A DNA stretch of 64,000 nt from Kuschelorhynchus macadamiae (Eukaryota; Arthropoda; Insecta; Coleoptera; Curculionidae), in assembly GCA_030620095.1 (NCBI GenBank), contig JAUTXW010000345.1, forward strand, positions 1,368,001 to 1,432,000. The letters run 5' to 3'. Numbering within the stretch: position 1 is the stretch's first letter; every line of letters starts with the position of its first letter. Below the pieces are notes generated by a model. It ran no database searches. It was not told the DNA's origin and was given only the letters and a program-made list of their open reading frames with translations. A program made the translations under genes and the position numbers. Shown one piece after another: positions 15,876 through 28,121 of the stretch.

Positions 15876-16550
15876 CTATTGGGTTGGTTTTTCTAACACA
15901 TCTATTAACATTTGGACCAATTTCACAATAATGAATGAATGATCACACGATATTTGTGAGGTAGTTACGAAATCGCAAAAAAAATCCTCCCGATTTGGTA
16001 TTAGAATGATATCCAGAATCCTGATACGTGTCACTCTAATTGGTGAAGTTACAAGGTTTAATTCAAAAAGTCTAGTGTATCGTGTAATAGACCGCTGTGC
16101 TGTGACGGCTGCTTCTAATATATCTATGTTTAAGTTATCTCTACAGACCATTTCAAAGCTACAATACTCAACTAAAATAACTCCGAAAACGGTATTAAAT
16201 TCCAAGATATTTGCTCTTGGTGTTCTATACCAGCAACCTATTACGTAAAGGGTTTTTGCAATTTTAATCTGAACCCAAATCTCTTCCAATGACTCCTGCG
16301 TAGTCGTATCCATTAAAATATAATTGATAATACTTTTGATATGCACTGCACTTCTTCTTCCGTGTCTTTTTACCCTCACAAAGTTGTAATGTTGAATTTG
16401 GATCGTATCAGTTGTTATCTCTGGACCAAGTCAGAGAGACCTATAATATCAAATTGTTTTTGTTCTGTTTACACTGGAAAATGTGGGACGTGTGATCTAA
16501 CATTTAAAAAGGTAAAATGTTTAATTGCTTTACATACAAGTTTCAATAAA
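15876..16550 (-). pseudogene. APE-type endonuclease fragment of a non-LTR retrotransposon
   Basis: The minus-strand translation begins with a degenerate LTFLNVRSHVPHFP block (family NARSLxPH), then DIIGLSD (family DIIGVSET), then VRVKRHGRRSAVHI (family RxDRxGRGGGVGIYI, with the Gly run lost). It continues with YVIGCWYRTP (usual IGVVYRPP), VCRDNLNIDIL (usual GDFNID; Gly and Phe lost) and ISCDHSFIIVKL (usual SDHxLI, Asp-His kept). This is the complete outline of the endonuclease domain that nicks target DNA for LINE insertion. The 167-codon open part starts at 16379. The lost Gly-Asp-Phe and Gly runs argue that it is dead. No RT follows downstream. Confidence 0.8.
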
Positions 16551-17049
16551 TAAGCAAAAAATAACAAAATAATTATTAATGAAGTTTCAAACAAAAAAAA
16601 ATTAAAAACTAAAGTAAATTTCATTAAAAAAAATCTCAACTGAAAAAGCAAATTAAAAAAATTATAGAAGATATCACATCACATTGGTGCAGTTTCTTCC
16701 TAGAACTACACTGCCAAAAATACAGGCTTTATTCAATTGAAGAACTATTAAGTATTAAAAAAAAAACCCCTTCCGTGCACAATCCTTAGGAAATATTTGG
16801 CCTATAATTCAGCAGCCTAGCAAGATCTTTTTTAAATGTTGCTCATAGTTGTTTTTTTAATGGGATGCATGCTATATTATTATTGTTTTAAATGAAGTTT
16901 GTTTTTAGCTTTAAAAAATATATAATAATTAACATTGATTTTAAAAACTATGACCGTATTAAGTGATTTTAATAGTTTCCTTTACATTTTCTTTTAGTGG
17001 GTTATGATATAAAAAACAATAATAGGCTCCAATGAAATCAAGCAATCTT
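16551..17049. other. AT-rich stretch without recognisable gene
   Basis: Homopolymer-rich, no supportable ORF. Parts may be untranslated remains of the LINE to the left or of the mariner piece to the right. Confidence 0.45.
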
Positions 17050-17165
17050 TGTGGAAAATGGACCTGTAACATGGCCACCGCGCTCACCTCACCCACACTT
17101 GACATTTTTTTGTGGTATTACCTACAAAAGAAAGTTTACGGTGCCTGGTATACAGGGAAGGACTA
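17050..17165 (+). pseudogene. Mariner transposase C-terminal scrap
   Basis: MATALTSPTLDIFLWYYLQKKVYG matches in outline the insect mariner block WPPRSPDLTPLDFFLWGYLKxKVY containing the last catalytic region. Only about 35 residues remain and nothing recognisable lies on either side. Confidence 0.6.
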
Positions 17166-19189
17166 GGTTAGTAATGTAAAACTGAAAACTAACTGCAATG
17201 ATAAATAAGGGTTTAAGAATGTCGATTTAGAAAAAATAAGACATTTTCAATAAGTGGGTAGGACATTTTAGTTTAAGAAACTAAAATGGATTTTAGGCAA
17301 AAAACTCCTTAAGAAGTAACTTTTTCGGTAAGTTAAGAACTAAGTGAGATATGAAGACTGCCTCAAAAAATATGTTTTTTTTTTATTTCGCACTGTATCT
17401 TAAACGTGAACCCAGCCATGAAAATTTTGATTACCGTATTGTAATTCTAAGAAAAGAATAAAATTGTAAAAACCACATCTTTTATCTTCACTAATAACGG
17501 AAATACAACGCAACCTGGAAATTTTGTAAGACATATTGCCTTTTGATAAATTTTATTTTTTTAATATTATTATAATTTAATGGTTAAATTAAATATTATT
17601 TACAATTCCACGGCCAACTATCAAAATTTAATTTTAATAGGTCAATTTAAATTTAGTTTTTCGAAGTTGCAATAAAACTTCAAAAGTCTGCCCCCGAAAA
17701 TCGGTAAATCAAAGAGAGAACTAAAATGCACCGGGAGGCATCTGAAATACCCAAAGCTAATAGAGTTTTGTAAAAAGATACCGTGTATGTACATAAAGAA
17801 CAGTCTCAAGATTTTCGATCTTGAAAACAATACTCAAACGGCAATCGAATATATTAATGTAAATTTGTTCTAACATTATTTTTCGTATTATTATAGTATG
17901 TTACTAAGAATAAAGAATTTGAGACTTCTTTTCAAAAACCAAAAAATATACATTTTTTCGTATTCAGTTTGGGCTAAGTTCAATTCGGGTTCGGCACTTT
18001 TATGTCTTGGGTGTATTAACTAGAAATTTCTGGTAAGGTACCTAAGATTTATATTTAAAAAATTCGAGTGAAAATTCGTATTTGGGGGTATTCAAAAGTG
18101 CCAATTATGAAATTTTAGTTAACATTCAGAAATTAACAAATCGCAACACAACATACAACATTGTGCAGAATCGACTGAAAATTGGTATCTGGGGTATTTC
18201 AGATACAGAACCCTAAATTGTCTAGGAACCCACCAATCACAACTTAGATTGTTTAATGTGTTTTCTATTAGGTCGTCGTTTATTTCTGCGGAGTATAAAC
18301 AAGTTTTGTTTGTTCCACATGGACTTCTTCGATGGGACGCAAGTGTGTTCGAATCCTCGCCGACGGCTTTTTAAGTCTTTTTATGATTAAAACTTATATA
18401 ATTAATAAAAATGCGAATTAGGTTAGGTTAGGATTGGTTAGGTTTGCTATAAGGAATAACAATATTCCGAGTCTATATTAAAACAAGGATTTTTTTAACC
18501 AAACCTATACTGTTAGGAGGATCTGTCCAGTTAGTGTTAAGTTAGTCCTGGTTCGTCATTAAAGCTATAAGTATAAACCATGATTAAGCTATAAAGTCAT
18601 AACTGAAATAATCGAAAATCATATTTGAAATACACGCACACTCTAATGTTGTGTGACTGGTAGGTTCAAAAGGCGATTTAGGGTCTTGTAAAAATTATGA
18701 GTTCTTAGTCGACATTTAAAAATTGAATATGGCGGACGAACTTTATTATTCTACTGTAAATCGGTATAGGGGTATTAAGAAAACCAATTATTACATTTTA
18801 GTTAATAAACTGACGTAGCCAGGGGGGGCCAGGGGCAGCTAGCCCTCCAGATGCATTTCAAATTTGAATTAAAAATATACTTTATGTTTCAAACACGACG
18901 TATAAAAATGTTTATCTGTAAGTTACTTACGATAAAACGATGAACTTTACGAACTCATATATACAAAGTCACCATATTTTGCAAGAATTTGCCAGAAATA
19001 AACTTCTCGATATTTGACAGGCACGAGGTCTTTTAGCTTAGATTTATAAGTTAAGAAGACAGACATTTATATTAGACACGTATTTTTTAAAATACTATGT
19101 GTCATAGCAATAGCAAAGTTTGCAGAATTATCATCTGTAAACTTTGGCAATAGGAAGTATTTAAAATGATAATAATTTAAATTATTTAC
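17166..19189. other. Interval without gene; telomere-like motif and short transposon-end scraps
   Basis: At about 18419-18446 the sequence holds three to four GGTTA units (GGTTAGGTTAGGATTGG), like the insect telomere repeat but too short to be more than interstitial. At about 18810-18850 GACGTAGCCAGGGGGGG resembles the end of a hAT-type MITE, with no partner end seen. GTTCGAATCC at about 18349 resembles a tRNA B box without an A box. No ORF is supportable. Confidence 0.45.
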
Positions 19190-19241
19190 AATATATTAAT
19201 ACTCCTGTCGAATTCAAATTAGACAGGAGTATTAATATATT
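19190..19241. repeat. Perfect 20-bp-arm hairpin
   Basis: The left arm 19190-19209 (AATATATTAATACTCCTGTC) is exactly reverse-complemented at 19222-19241 around a 12-base loop containing GAATTC. No mismatch, so it is recent or maintained. Function unknown. Confidence 0.9.
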
Positions 19242-19435
19242 CGATCCGCAATGTATCACTGTGAGATTTTTAGTCGCTTGTATTTCCGAAGCGTTTTTCT
19301 TCTTACGAGTATAAGTCGCTGGTACAGTATTTCCTAGTGATTTAATTTTTTTATACAAATCGACAAATGCTAATAAATATCTATACGTACGTTTACATTT
19401 TATATAATTAGACCCCCCACACAATCAAAAAATGG

Positions 19436-19840
19436 ACACATCGATAGCTCAGTGGTAAGAGAGCTGGCCTTGCGCCCGGAAGGGGCGGGTTCGAGACTTG
19501 GCGTAGCTGGCACTTTTTAATATAATAAAAAGTGATTGATATGCCTGACCTGGTACCTTCCCGAGGTGCCTTTAGTCATTGGGATAATAAAATAACGACT
19601 CTGTTTGTAGACTTGGGGTCGACTGTGAACAGTAACAAGGCCTCTTACTCAACACATACACTATACGACACAACTGCGTAGAAGGCAAGGGGAAGCCACT
19701 ACGTAGAACACATTCCCTGGTGTAATGGTCTAGTGTAGTGGATTCAAGAAACCAGATACATTTTGATATAAGACAGGTTTCAAGCCACTCACTGGCCATC
19801 GCTAACGCCCGAATACGGGTACGGTACTTGAAGAAGAATT
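19436..19840 (+). mobile_element. tRNA-derived SINE
   Basis: The head is tRNA-like. ATAGCTCAGTGGTAAGAG fits the D-arm and RNA polymerase III A box, and GGGTTCGAGAC at about 19489 fits the B box. The D stem GCTC/GAGC pairs, but the acceptor and T stems are poor, so this is not a working tRNA. A tRNA-unrelated body of about 300 bp follows, and the element ends in TACTTGAAGAAGAA, a short microsatellite-like tail as in many SINEs. Transcription would be from the internal pol III promoter and mobility would depend on a LINE. No target duplication was identified. Confidence 0.7.
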
Positions 19841-21152
19841 TAAAAAATTGTATTATTTGTGCAAATTGGACTGAAATTTGAGATCTGCCTTTCATATTTT
19901 ATATTACTTATAATCATGTAGAATTGGAAAAAATTGTCTTTAGAACCACTTAAATAACTATATTTTAATACTACTATGAATAAACAAATAAAAGATAGAG
20001 TTTAGGTTCCCAGTATGTTCAAAGTTACGTAGTAATGTATCACCAGCATATGATAATGTCCATGTGCATAAAATATAGGCGCCACAACGGTGTTCTGAGG
20101 AAGCCAATTAGAGATGTTTTCTTTAATAGCTTGCTTTTGCAAGGGGTACCATTTAAGTTGCTGGCATTACGATTTGCCAAGATTACTTTTTGTCGCTGGT
20201 TTTTTGTTATTGTGAAAAAGAAAGAATTCCAGTACGCGTCTGAACAAAGTTGAAGATTGCTAATATAACTAATCGTACAGGAATCGCAGGAACTTCGATA
20301 TCCCAAAATACTTTTTAATATATGGCAATAAAAATAATAATTAATGGCTTAACAAGAATGTTAAATTAAGAGTTTAAATTTAATTTTAAGTTATCTGGTG
20401 TATTTCTTATTTTGTATAGCACTCATTAAGGAGCGCTAAGATAAACTATAATGATCTGATGGACTGAGGTACACAGTTCACAGGAATTTGGCTGCCACCA
20501 CAAATATTAGTTTATAATAAATGGCTAATAAAAGCTGATAATTAATCACTAAACAAGCAATATTTTTCAACATATTTTAGAGCTAACAATGCTTTCCCAG
20601 AGCGGTAACAAAAATATTAAGTAGGTTAAAAGCTTTATGTTTAAATTTTAGTGAAATTCCGTAAATAAATAGCAGAGGCGATATTAACGTAATTAGCTAC
20701 CAATTCTCAGTTTAAATTATCTTGTGCGTTGTAAATAAAACGGTAGGCATAATGAATAACTTGGTAGTAAATTATAATATAACAAATTATAGCCATAATA
20801 ACTATTATTCTCTACTTTACTATACAGCTAAGGATTTTTTTTTGACAAAAATATAATTAGCCAACAAATTGCGGTTATATAAATCCACAAAGAATGCAAT
20901 TTCAAGTCTTTAAATATCGGCCTTAAAAAAAATAGATTACAGATTCGATTTTAATGTAACCATTGGCAGCTATTATCAAATAGATTATTCAACTGCAAAA
21001 ACGCGGAATAATAACATGTAAATTAATGTTGGAGCATTTATTACTTATTTGTCAGTGGTCGGAATTTTTAGATCAGTTCAACAGTATAGTAGATATACAC
21101 AGAATCGTTCCCTTATAAAGTAATTTATTTTATTACATATACATTAGAGCCC

Positions 21153-21160
<8 letters not shown>
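19841..21160. other. AT-rich stretch without recognisable gene
   Basis: Overlapping frames of 72 (+) and 88 (-) codons at 20035-20306 mirror each other and match nothing I recognise. They are not called as genes. Confidence 0.45.

Positions 21161-21211
<51 letters not shown>
21161..21211. repeat. (TA)n microsatellite abutting the pogo-like element
   Basis: About 50 bp of TA dinucleotides ending exactly where the left TIR of the pogo-like transposon begins. Confidence 0.95.
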
Positions 21212-21217
<6 letters not shown>

Positions 21218-23538
21218 AAATCAGGGAAAGATCGACCACTGATAGAGACCGTCCACCGTTAATAGCTCATCATGCACAGTTCAGATGGCTCTGTAGTTTA
21301 GACTGATCAGCAGTTGCCTTGTGAATGCTTTGTGTATCACCACGTGGCGTGTGTTTCTGTTGTTTATACCTAATAAATCTAAAACTACCAAAAGGCTTAA
21401 TAACATGTATTTATGTGTAGTAATCGAACCCGTTTAAGTAAATTTTATTCAAAATTACCAATGTTTTATAATAAAATAAGGGCGGGAAAGATACTTAACC
21501 TCAAAATTAGGCGTTATATTCATTACAGTCTGTGGTTAAGCATGTGGTCGGTCTCTCCCGTAACTTTGGTAGAGTCCCACTACCTGTTTTTGGGAGAGAA
21601 CGATCACTATGGGAAGCTTAATATTTTACTTATTTCGTGTTAATTAAATGCTTAAAAAAAGCTAAACAAAAATGCCGACAGAATATAATAGAAGAAATAC
21701 AGAAAGAGCTAGTTGGAGCGCCGATTCAATAAAAAATGCCATTTTAGGGTCAATCAGTTCTAAAAGATAGGTTGAGGAAATCTGATCAGAAAAATATGGA
21801 CTTGGACCGTCAACATGTTTGGGTGTTGATGCGAAATTAAAACTAGTGGAGCATATTAACATCCTCCAAAAATGTAGGTTTGACCCTGATAGTGATTCTG
21901 TAAGCACATGGGCATTTGAACTTGCTGCGCATGAAAATGAAGCACAAATTCAATAGATTGGCAACGCTTGATACGCTTGGAGGGAAACTCTATCAATCGT
22001 GCCACGCACTGGTACAAATTGCGAGATGGTAAGACAATATTTTGAACTTTTGAAGAAAGTACTTCCTGAAAATGATCTTTTTGACAAACCGTCTAATATT
22101 TTTAATATTGATGAGACGGGTTTACAATTAAATAATAAACCAATGCAAGTCTTAGCTGCTAAAGGTTCCAGAAACGTATCATCTTAGATATCAGGCGAGA
22201 AAGGCGAAACAATTTCTGTAATTCCGTGCTGCAGGGCCGAGGGAATGTTTCTTCCTCCGTACTCGATATTATAAGGGAAAAAAACAAGAAAGAGAAATTT
22301 GTTGGTGGAATGTCGCCTGGTTCTCAGAATGCCATGTCTGAAAAGTTGGAATATGTCAATGCTGCTATTTTTAAACATTGGCTGTTCATTGTTGATGATC
22401 ACACGTCCCATTTTTGTGAAGCAAAAAAAATATTCTTCTTGGCCTTTCGAGTCATACGACTCATTATCTGCAACCCTTGGATCGTTCCTTTTTTAAGTCA
22501 TTAAAAACTAACTACTATGCGAGTTGCAACAATTTGATAAAAACAAACACATCAAGAAAGTTGACAAGGTTGCTGTTTGAGCATGCATGTGGTAGATCGG
22601 CTACAATCGAAAATTGAATGTCCGCATTTAGAGCTACAGGGATTTCACCTTATAATCAAGATGCTATCCTAGATTACGCCTATGTCGAAATTGACTTTGA
22701 ACATAGCTCTGAAACTGTACAACTACAATCTTCGGATAGCACGCATCCCCCTCAAACAATCCGCATATCTTCACCTCACCCTGGATGTTCTCATTACCCA
22801 GATACTCCAACCACTGACGATTGTAGTGAAAGTATGTCAGGAAAGCTAATCAACGAAATTTCACCCGTTCCAAAAACCAGTGCGACCGTAGCAGTCAAAA
22901 AACGTGGAAGGCAATTTGCAACCTTTTTGAATACTGCGGAACGTATTAAGGAGCAAAAAAATAAATTTACACTGAAACAGAAAAGAAATAACTCGAAAAA
23001 AATTAAACCATTTCAAAAAAAAGGAAAGAAACGCCAGTTTAAAACATCTGATTCTGGAAAAAAGGAAAGAAACCCAAGTTGAAACATCTGATTCTGAAGA
23101 CGGAAGTATAGTTTTCCAAGAAAGTGATCAATCAGCTGAAGAATTGATGAAAATGACTGCGCAGGTTGCGGTGAAGACTATTTGAAGACATCTAGAACCT
23201 ACGACTGGGTTAAATGTCGGAGATGTGGGCGACGGTTTCATTGTGATTGTTCCAAATATGACGATTTTTGTGATTTATGTGGAAAACTACAAAACAAAAT
23301 GCTACAAAGCTTTGTTTTCATTTTCGTATTTTGTTTGTTACCTTTAAGTGTTATTTTTCTATGGTCGGTCTTACCCCTATTGGGGCGACGATTTAACCCG
23401 TTTTGTCAGATTTTAGTTCTTAATTACAATCTGGAGTCCCTGGCCGCTACAAGGGTGTAGTTTAAGAGGCAAGCCTCGAAAAATAACAAAATATTGATTT
23501 TTTTTAAAAAGTGGTCGAACTCTCCTGGATTTACCCTA
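21212..23538 (+). mobile_element. pogo/Tigger-like DNA transposon with TIRs, defective
   Basis: The left end TAGAATAAATCAGG...TCGACCAC (21212-21239) and the right end, reversed, TAGGGTAAATCCAGG...TCGACCAC (23538-23511) match at about 22 of 28 positions. Both include the TA expected of a pogo/mariner target duplication. The element inserted at the edge of a TA microsatellite. It spans about 2.3 kb and contains the broken transposase listed separately. Confidence 0.8.
21672..23320 (+). pseudogene. pogo-type (DDE_1) transposase with C-terminal PHD-like zinc finger, broken
   Basis: The start MPTEYNRRNTERASWSADSIKNAI at 21672 is the Psq-type helix-turn-helix of pogo-like proteins. Further on, IFNIDETGLQLNNKP (first catalytic Asp) at about 22100 is followed by VLAAKGSRNV and ISGEKGETISVIPC. 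VDDHTSHF (second Asp region, family LDGHxSH) is at about 22390, MSAFRATGISPYNQDAI at 22618, and a basic KKRGRQ...NSKKIKPF segment follows. The end is a CAGC...CRRCGRRFHCDC...CDLC PHD-like zinc-binding finger at about 23160-23290, as in many insect CENP-B/pogo-derived transposases. Frameshifts and stops near 21765, 22186, 22500 and 23080 and a missing centre make it non-functional. Confidence 0.85.
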
Positions 23539-24645
23539 CCCCATTAAAATTAAATATGGAAATGTCTAAATTAACCGGAATTGGAAGTATTAATCGTAGA
23601 GACATAGTAGGCCGTTGTTTTCATTACTCTCACCCTGAACTACCGTCTGTTTTTCATTAGAAAACTTGCATTTAATCCAACCGGAGGATCCTTATATGCA
23701 TTGGGTGACCTGACCAAGAAAACAAAAACTCTTCAAAATACACCCAAAAAAGGTTTCAAAACATTTATCGCCTTTTGATTTAAGGTTTAGTGTAGATGCA
23801 GTCAAATAACTATGGCCTGACTATTGCATATTCTTTCAAGAAGGATTATTCGCTTCTTCAGAAGTTCTTAAAATGTAAATGAAATTGAAATTGTTCTTTC
23901 AATTTTCAATGTGAGTTTAAATATAAACTAACCTATTACAAAACACGAACAATTCTGTAAAAGACTAAGTACTTTAAAAACGTAACACAATTTTACACTA
24001 TGGCACATTAATACTACCACGGCATATCTCAGAATGATTGTTTTCGATCCGAATAACATAAAAAACTTTTTGTTACAAATTTTGTTAGAAACTATTCCCG
24101 AAAGGCAGTCGTTTTCTCGTTGCTAAGTTCGTTGTTTCAGAATTATAATAAATCCATTACGGTTCTAGAACTATAATGAATCCATTAGAGTACTGAGTTA
24201 GAACAAATGTGTCATTTTGACTCTAAAAATGACGATTAAAATGATATCATTATAGCACCCCAGAAGATAAATATATTCATTTTAAAAGTTCACTATATGT
24301 CTAAAATTTTATTTAATACGTTGGACGCAACTCTCATAAAGTTTACTTCACCTGCTCTGTAAAAAACAAGTAAATTGCAAAAATGTAAAAATAGTAAAAA
24401 ATCAAACGGCGCATATTTGCATCCATGGAAGCTCCAAACGGGAGTAACTGTCGTGGTCACGGGTGACATGGTTGGTGCGCAGGTGCGGTAGGAAACTGAA
24501 AACGTGATGAACATTTTATAAAAAACAAAACACAAACTGGACCGATAAATATATAGACCATAATTTATTATATTATTATATCTTGAATCAAATCGAATCT
24601 CATCACATTTAATTTCTGTCAACGTTTGAAGTTAGTTGAATAAGA
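23539..24645. other. AT-rich stretch without recognisable gene
   Basis: A 109-codon minus-strand frame (24293-24622) has no recognisable motif, begins and ends in low-complexity sequence and is not called. Nothing else seen. Confidence 0.45.
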
Positions 24646-25600
24646 ACATTTTTTACGTTGATTTTTTCTATATTTTATTTGGGCTCTATTTTCTTCCGCC
24701 ATTTTCAATTCGTACCACAATTTTAATAATGCTTGTACAAAATTTGAAATTAACGTAATAAGTACTTTTTAAAGCTGATTTTTTTAACTATTTTATTAGG
24801 CATCCGTCTTAGATTCATACCAAAATGTTACCACTTCATTTTTATATAACACCTGATTTTTGTGCCCAATTTGAGGTAATTTGAATAATTAGTTTTTTAG
24901 AGAAAATTTCACCAGATCGCCATTTTGTTGCAAAAGACCTTTAATTTTTGACTAAAATTAGACTTCAATCGGGAAAGTATTTTTTTAGCTATGCCCCAAA
25001 TTGACAGATAGACAGACCAACAGACAGACTGAAGGAATTGAGAAGATAATATGTTTTTGGGTATCTAGAAACGCTAAAACTTGAAGCTACGTAAAACCTT
25101 GGAAGGTGATTTTTTTCACGATTACAAACATTTTATTTGGTCGCCATTTTTTCCACTATCTTGCATTCGTACCACCGTTTTACCAGTTCATCTCTATATT
25201 ACACTTAATTCTAGCAGAAAATTTAAAATCAATCTAATAAGTAGTTCTTTCAGACTAATTTTTTAAATATTTTATTAAGCTGCAATTGTTTCGGTATCTT
25301 GGATTGGTACCAAAATTTCTACCTAATACTTATTTTTTTGTGCAAAATTTCAGATAAATTAAATAAGTAGTTTTATAGTAATAATTCTTTTAACATTTCA
25401 CCGTCATTTTGTTCCGCCGTTTTTGAAGTCAGTCGGATATGTAGTTTCTGAGCTATGCTGCGTACAGACAAACCGACAGACTTGAGCAAACATGTTTTTT
25501 TTTGCCAACTAGGGACCCTAAAACGTGAAGATGTTTAAAAACCGGAAAACGTGATTTTTTTTCGATTATAATACTTCCTTTTTACGTGAGTGAAAAAAGT
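24646..25600 (+). repeat. Two tandem modules of the composite-repeat family
   Basis: Two units of about 450 bp repeat the series: ATTTTATTTGGC/CGCCATTTTG block, GATTCATACCAAAAT, TTTGAAATTAA, AGTAGTTTTT, a GACAGACAGACCGACAG-type tract (25002-25035 and 25465-25485), then ACCCTAAAACGTGAAG and GATTATAATACTTCC near 25570. The same module forms the flank of the hammerhead composites at 3700-3895 and, inverted, at 55141-56215. No protein is encoded. Confidence 0.7.
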
Positions 25601-27490
25601 GGTTCTTTTGTTATAACCTATTTCATTTTTCAGATTGCCATTTATACGGGATCATCCAAAAAGGTATTGCATGCAAGACAATGTTTAACTGGTCGTTTAT
25701 TGGTGAGATTATATCTCTAGACTTTCAGCCTAACTAATTTATATTATAAGATACATTTTAAAAACGTAATTTTAGGTTATTTTTTATTGTAGATATTTTT
25801 TTCGCATTCGTGTTCATAACAATGAAAATTATAACCTGCTCAAAATTTTAGTTTATCTTTAATTATTATCTATTAGCATACAAGCACTATAAACTTCATT
25901 AACTGATGTACAGGATGATCCAAAAGAGTGTAAAAATTATTGATATTTCCGTTGTTATAAGACATAGAAAAAAGTTGTGTATAAAAATAATTGAGATTTT
26001 TAGGAAGAATTTATATTTATATTTTCAAAAAAACAATTTTCAATGTAGGACCTATATTCTACCAAGTTTTTAGAACGTGCCGAAAAAACTAGGCATATTA
26101 TATGTAAAAATAATCCGTTTTCGAGACATTTAAAGTAAAATCATTTTTTTTAAATCCAAACACAGGTTATAAAATCGATATCTAATAGAACCGAATAAAG
26201 CCCATGTTTCTATTTTACTTAATGGATAAAATAAAAATTTCAAGACTTACTTGAAATATGTATCCAAATGTTAATAAATATGTACTATATTAATATATTT
26301 ATTTATTTAGTAGCATTTGTTTCTTCATTTTAAGGAGATTATAAAAAAGGAACATAGGCATATTTTTTTCCTATTAGGATTCATTTTTTTACGAGACGTG
26401 TTTGAAGTTAGAAAAAATTAAATATTTTACCTTATAAAAAACTAAATATTTTACCTTATATACAAACGGTTATATTCATATATAAAAAACGTTATATAAA
26501 ATTTGCCTAGTTTTCCATTTAATTTGAAATATTAAAACACAAACAATTTTAATGGTTATATCATGTATCTTTTTATTTGAAGTTCAATTGTTTTTTCAAA
26601 ATAAGTTTAAATTTCTATTGATATTTATATATTACATTTATATATTTTAATTTTTTTATGTCATAAAAGCGAATACTGCAGTAATATTGATGTGAATTTA
26701 ATCCTTAATTAAATATTTTACAATTTTTAAACCCATTTAGCAAAGGAACAAAACACATTAATATTAATAAAACCAGTTAAAACGCAACACTTAAAGAAAA
26801 CAGCGATGAAATAGTAATATCGGGACTAACTTCCGCCAACACGAATTAGCTCCTTATATCGGTTTGGCATAAAAGTATAATCAAATTTGCCAGACATTTT
26901 TTGCCCAAACTTTTTCTTTATTTCTTATGCACACTTACTCCTTAAATGATATTATTAAAAGTGTAAAAATAAATGTATACAGAAATAATTTCACTCGCGT
27001 TAATTAAATTTCCACTACCCCATTTCTGTATATTTTTGCTGTCTCGCACGCCAATAAGAAACAAAATTAGTACTAAATATTGATTTTAAGCCAACCATAA
27101 TAATTAATAAAGTAATATTCCAAACACTTTTTAAAATATGGGTATAACCTAACAATTTTCATATTTTTGTATTTATTTTATAAACGAAATTAGAAGGCCG
27201 AAAATTCCAGAAAGCTAGAGAGCTCCTCCACAATTATTACAAATAAACGAGCATCTAAGTCAAGATTCTTCGTTGAATCTTTTCTGGAATGCAGTACCTT
27301 TCCAGATCCCCTTGTATAAATTAAACAATGAAAACAATACAGATAGCTGTATGATACCAGTTATATTAGAAGAACCACTCTTACTAAGAAGTTTTGTAGT
27401 TTTTGTCACATAATTTCGCTCTTTTGAAGCTTTTATTAAAAAGAGGTGAACTATATAAAAGGATGAAAATGTCTGTAAATTTTTAAAATA
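25601..27490. other. AT-rich stretch with isolated transposon-end-like words
   Basis: ACGGGATCATCCAAAAAGG near 25647 and ACAGGATGATCCAAAAGAG near 25912 resemble each other and the CAGGGTG-type ends of insect Tc1/mariner elements, but in the same direction and without coding content. No gene is supportable. Confidence 0.45.
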
Positions 27491-28121
27491 TACAGGGTAT
27501 TCCATGGTCCATGGTACTTTAGAAGTATCCAGACACGATAAAACGAAAAGAAAAATGAATTTGAAACTTTGACTACGGCCATCATAGAAGGTTGCGCTCT
27601 AGCTTTTAAAAATAATTTCGCGTTTGCAGTTTTGCCAGATCTACTGGTAACTGGCATCAACTTTGGAATTTTAAATAGGACACCTTGTAGTTTATTATAT
27701 TTTTAGATCCTGCGATACAATCAAGTTTTTTTGTATGGGATATTTTTCATTTCTCTTACCGTTTCTTAAATATTAATTATGTTTTTTACCAAAGCTATGT
27801 GAATTAAAACTTCCATTTAGCAACATAGGATCGCCGATTTTTATACAGAGCCTCCTAAAAATTCACTGTAATTCAAATTTCATAAATTTGATCAAAAGTG
27901 ACTTTTTTAAATTGAACACCCTGTATATTATTGAAGCGTTGAATAAAATGGAACAATTGCTTTTTTCCTGTACCTTGAATCGCGATTTATAAGCGATTTT
28001 ATGAATAATTAATTACTATTAATATTCGACAAGACATTAAAATCTGAAACGTTTAGAGTGCTATGATGTAACAACTGCAATACATAACGATGGCGGCATA
28101 ACATGTCTTACTTTTTAGTTT

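Noticed and set aside
18417..18448. Telomere or telomere-associated sequence (GGTTA repeats)
   Set aside because: Only three or four units, interrupted; such short interstitial runs are common in insects.
19436..19510. Functional tRNA gene
   Set aside because: A and B boxes are present, but acceptor and T stems do not pair properly and a SINE body follows.
20035..20306. Overlapping 72- and 88-codon frames on opposite strands
   Set aside because: Neither resembles a known protein and mirrored openness is usual for chance frames in this composition.
24293..24622. 109-codon minus-strand frame
   Set aside because: No recognised domain, hydrophobic low-complexity content; no evidence for a gene.
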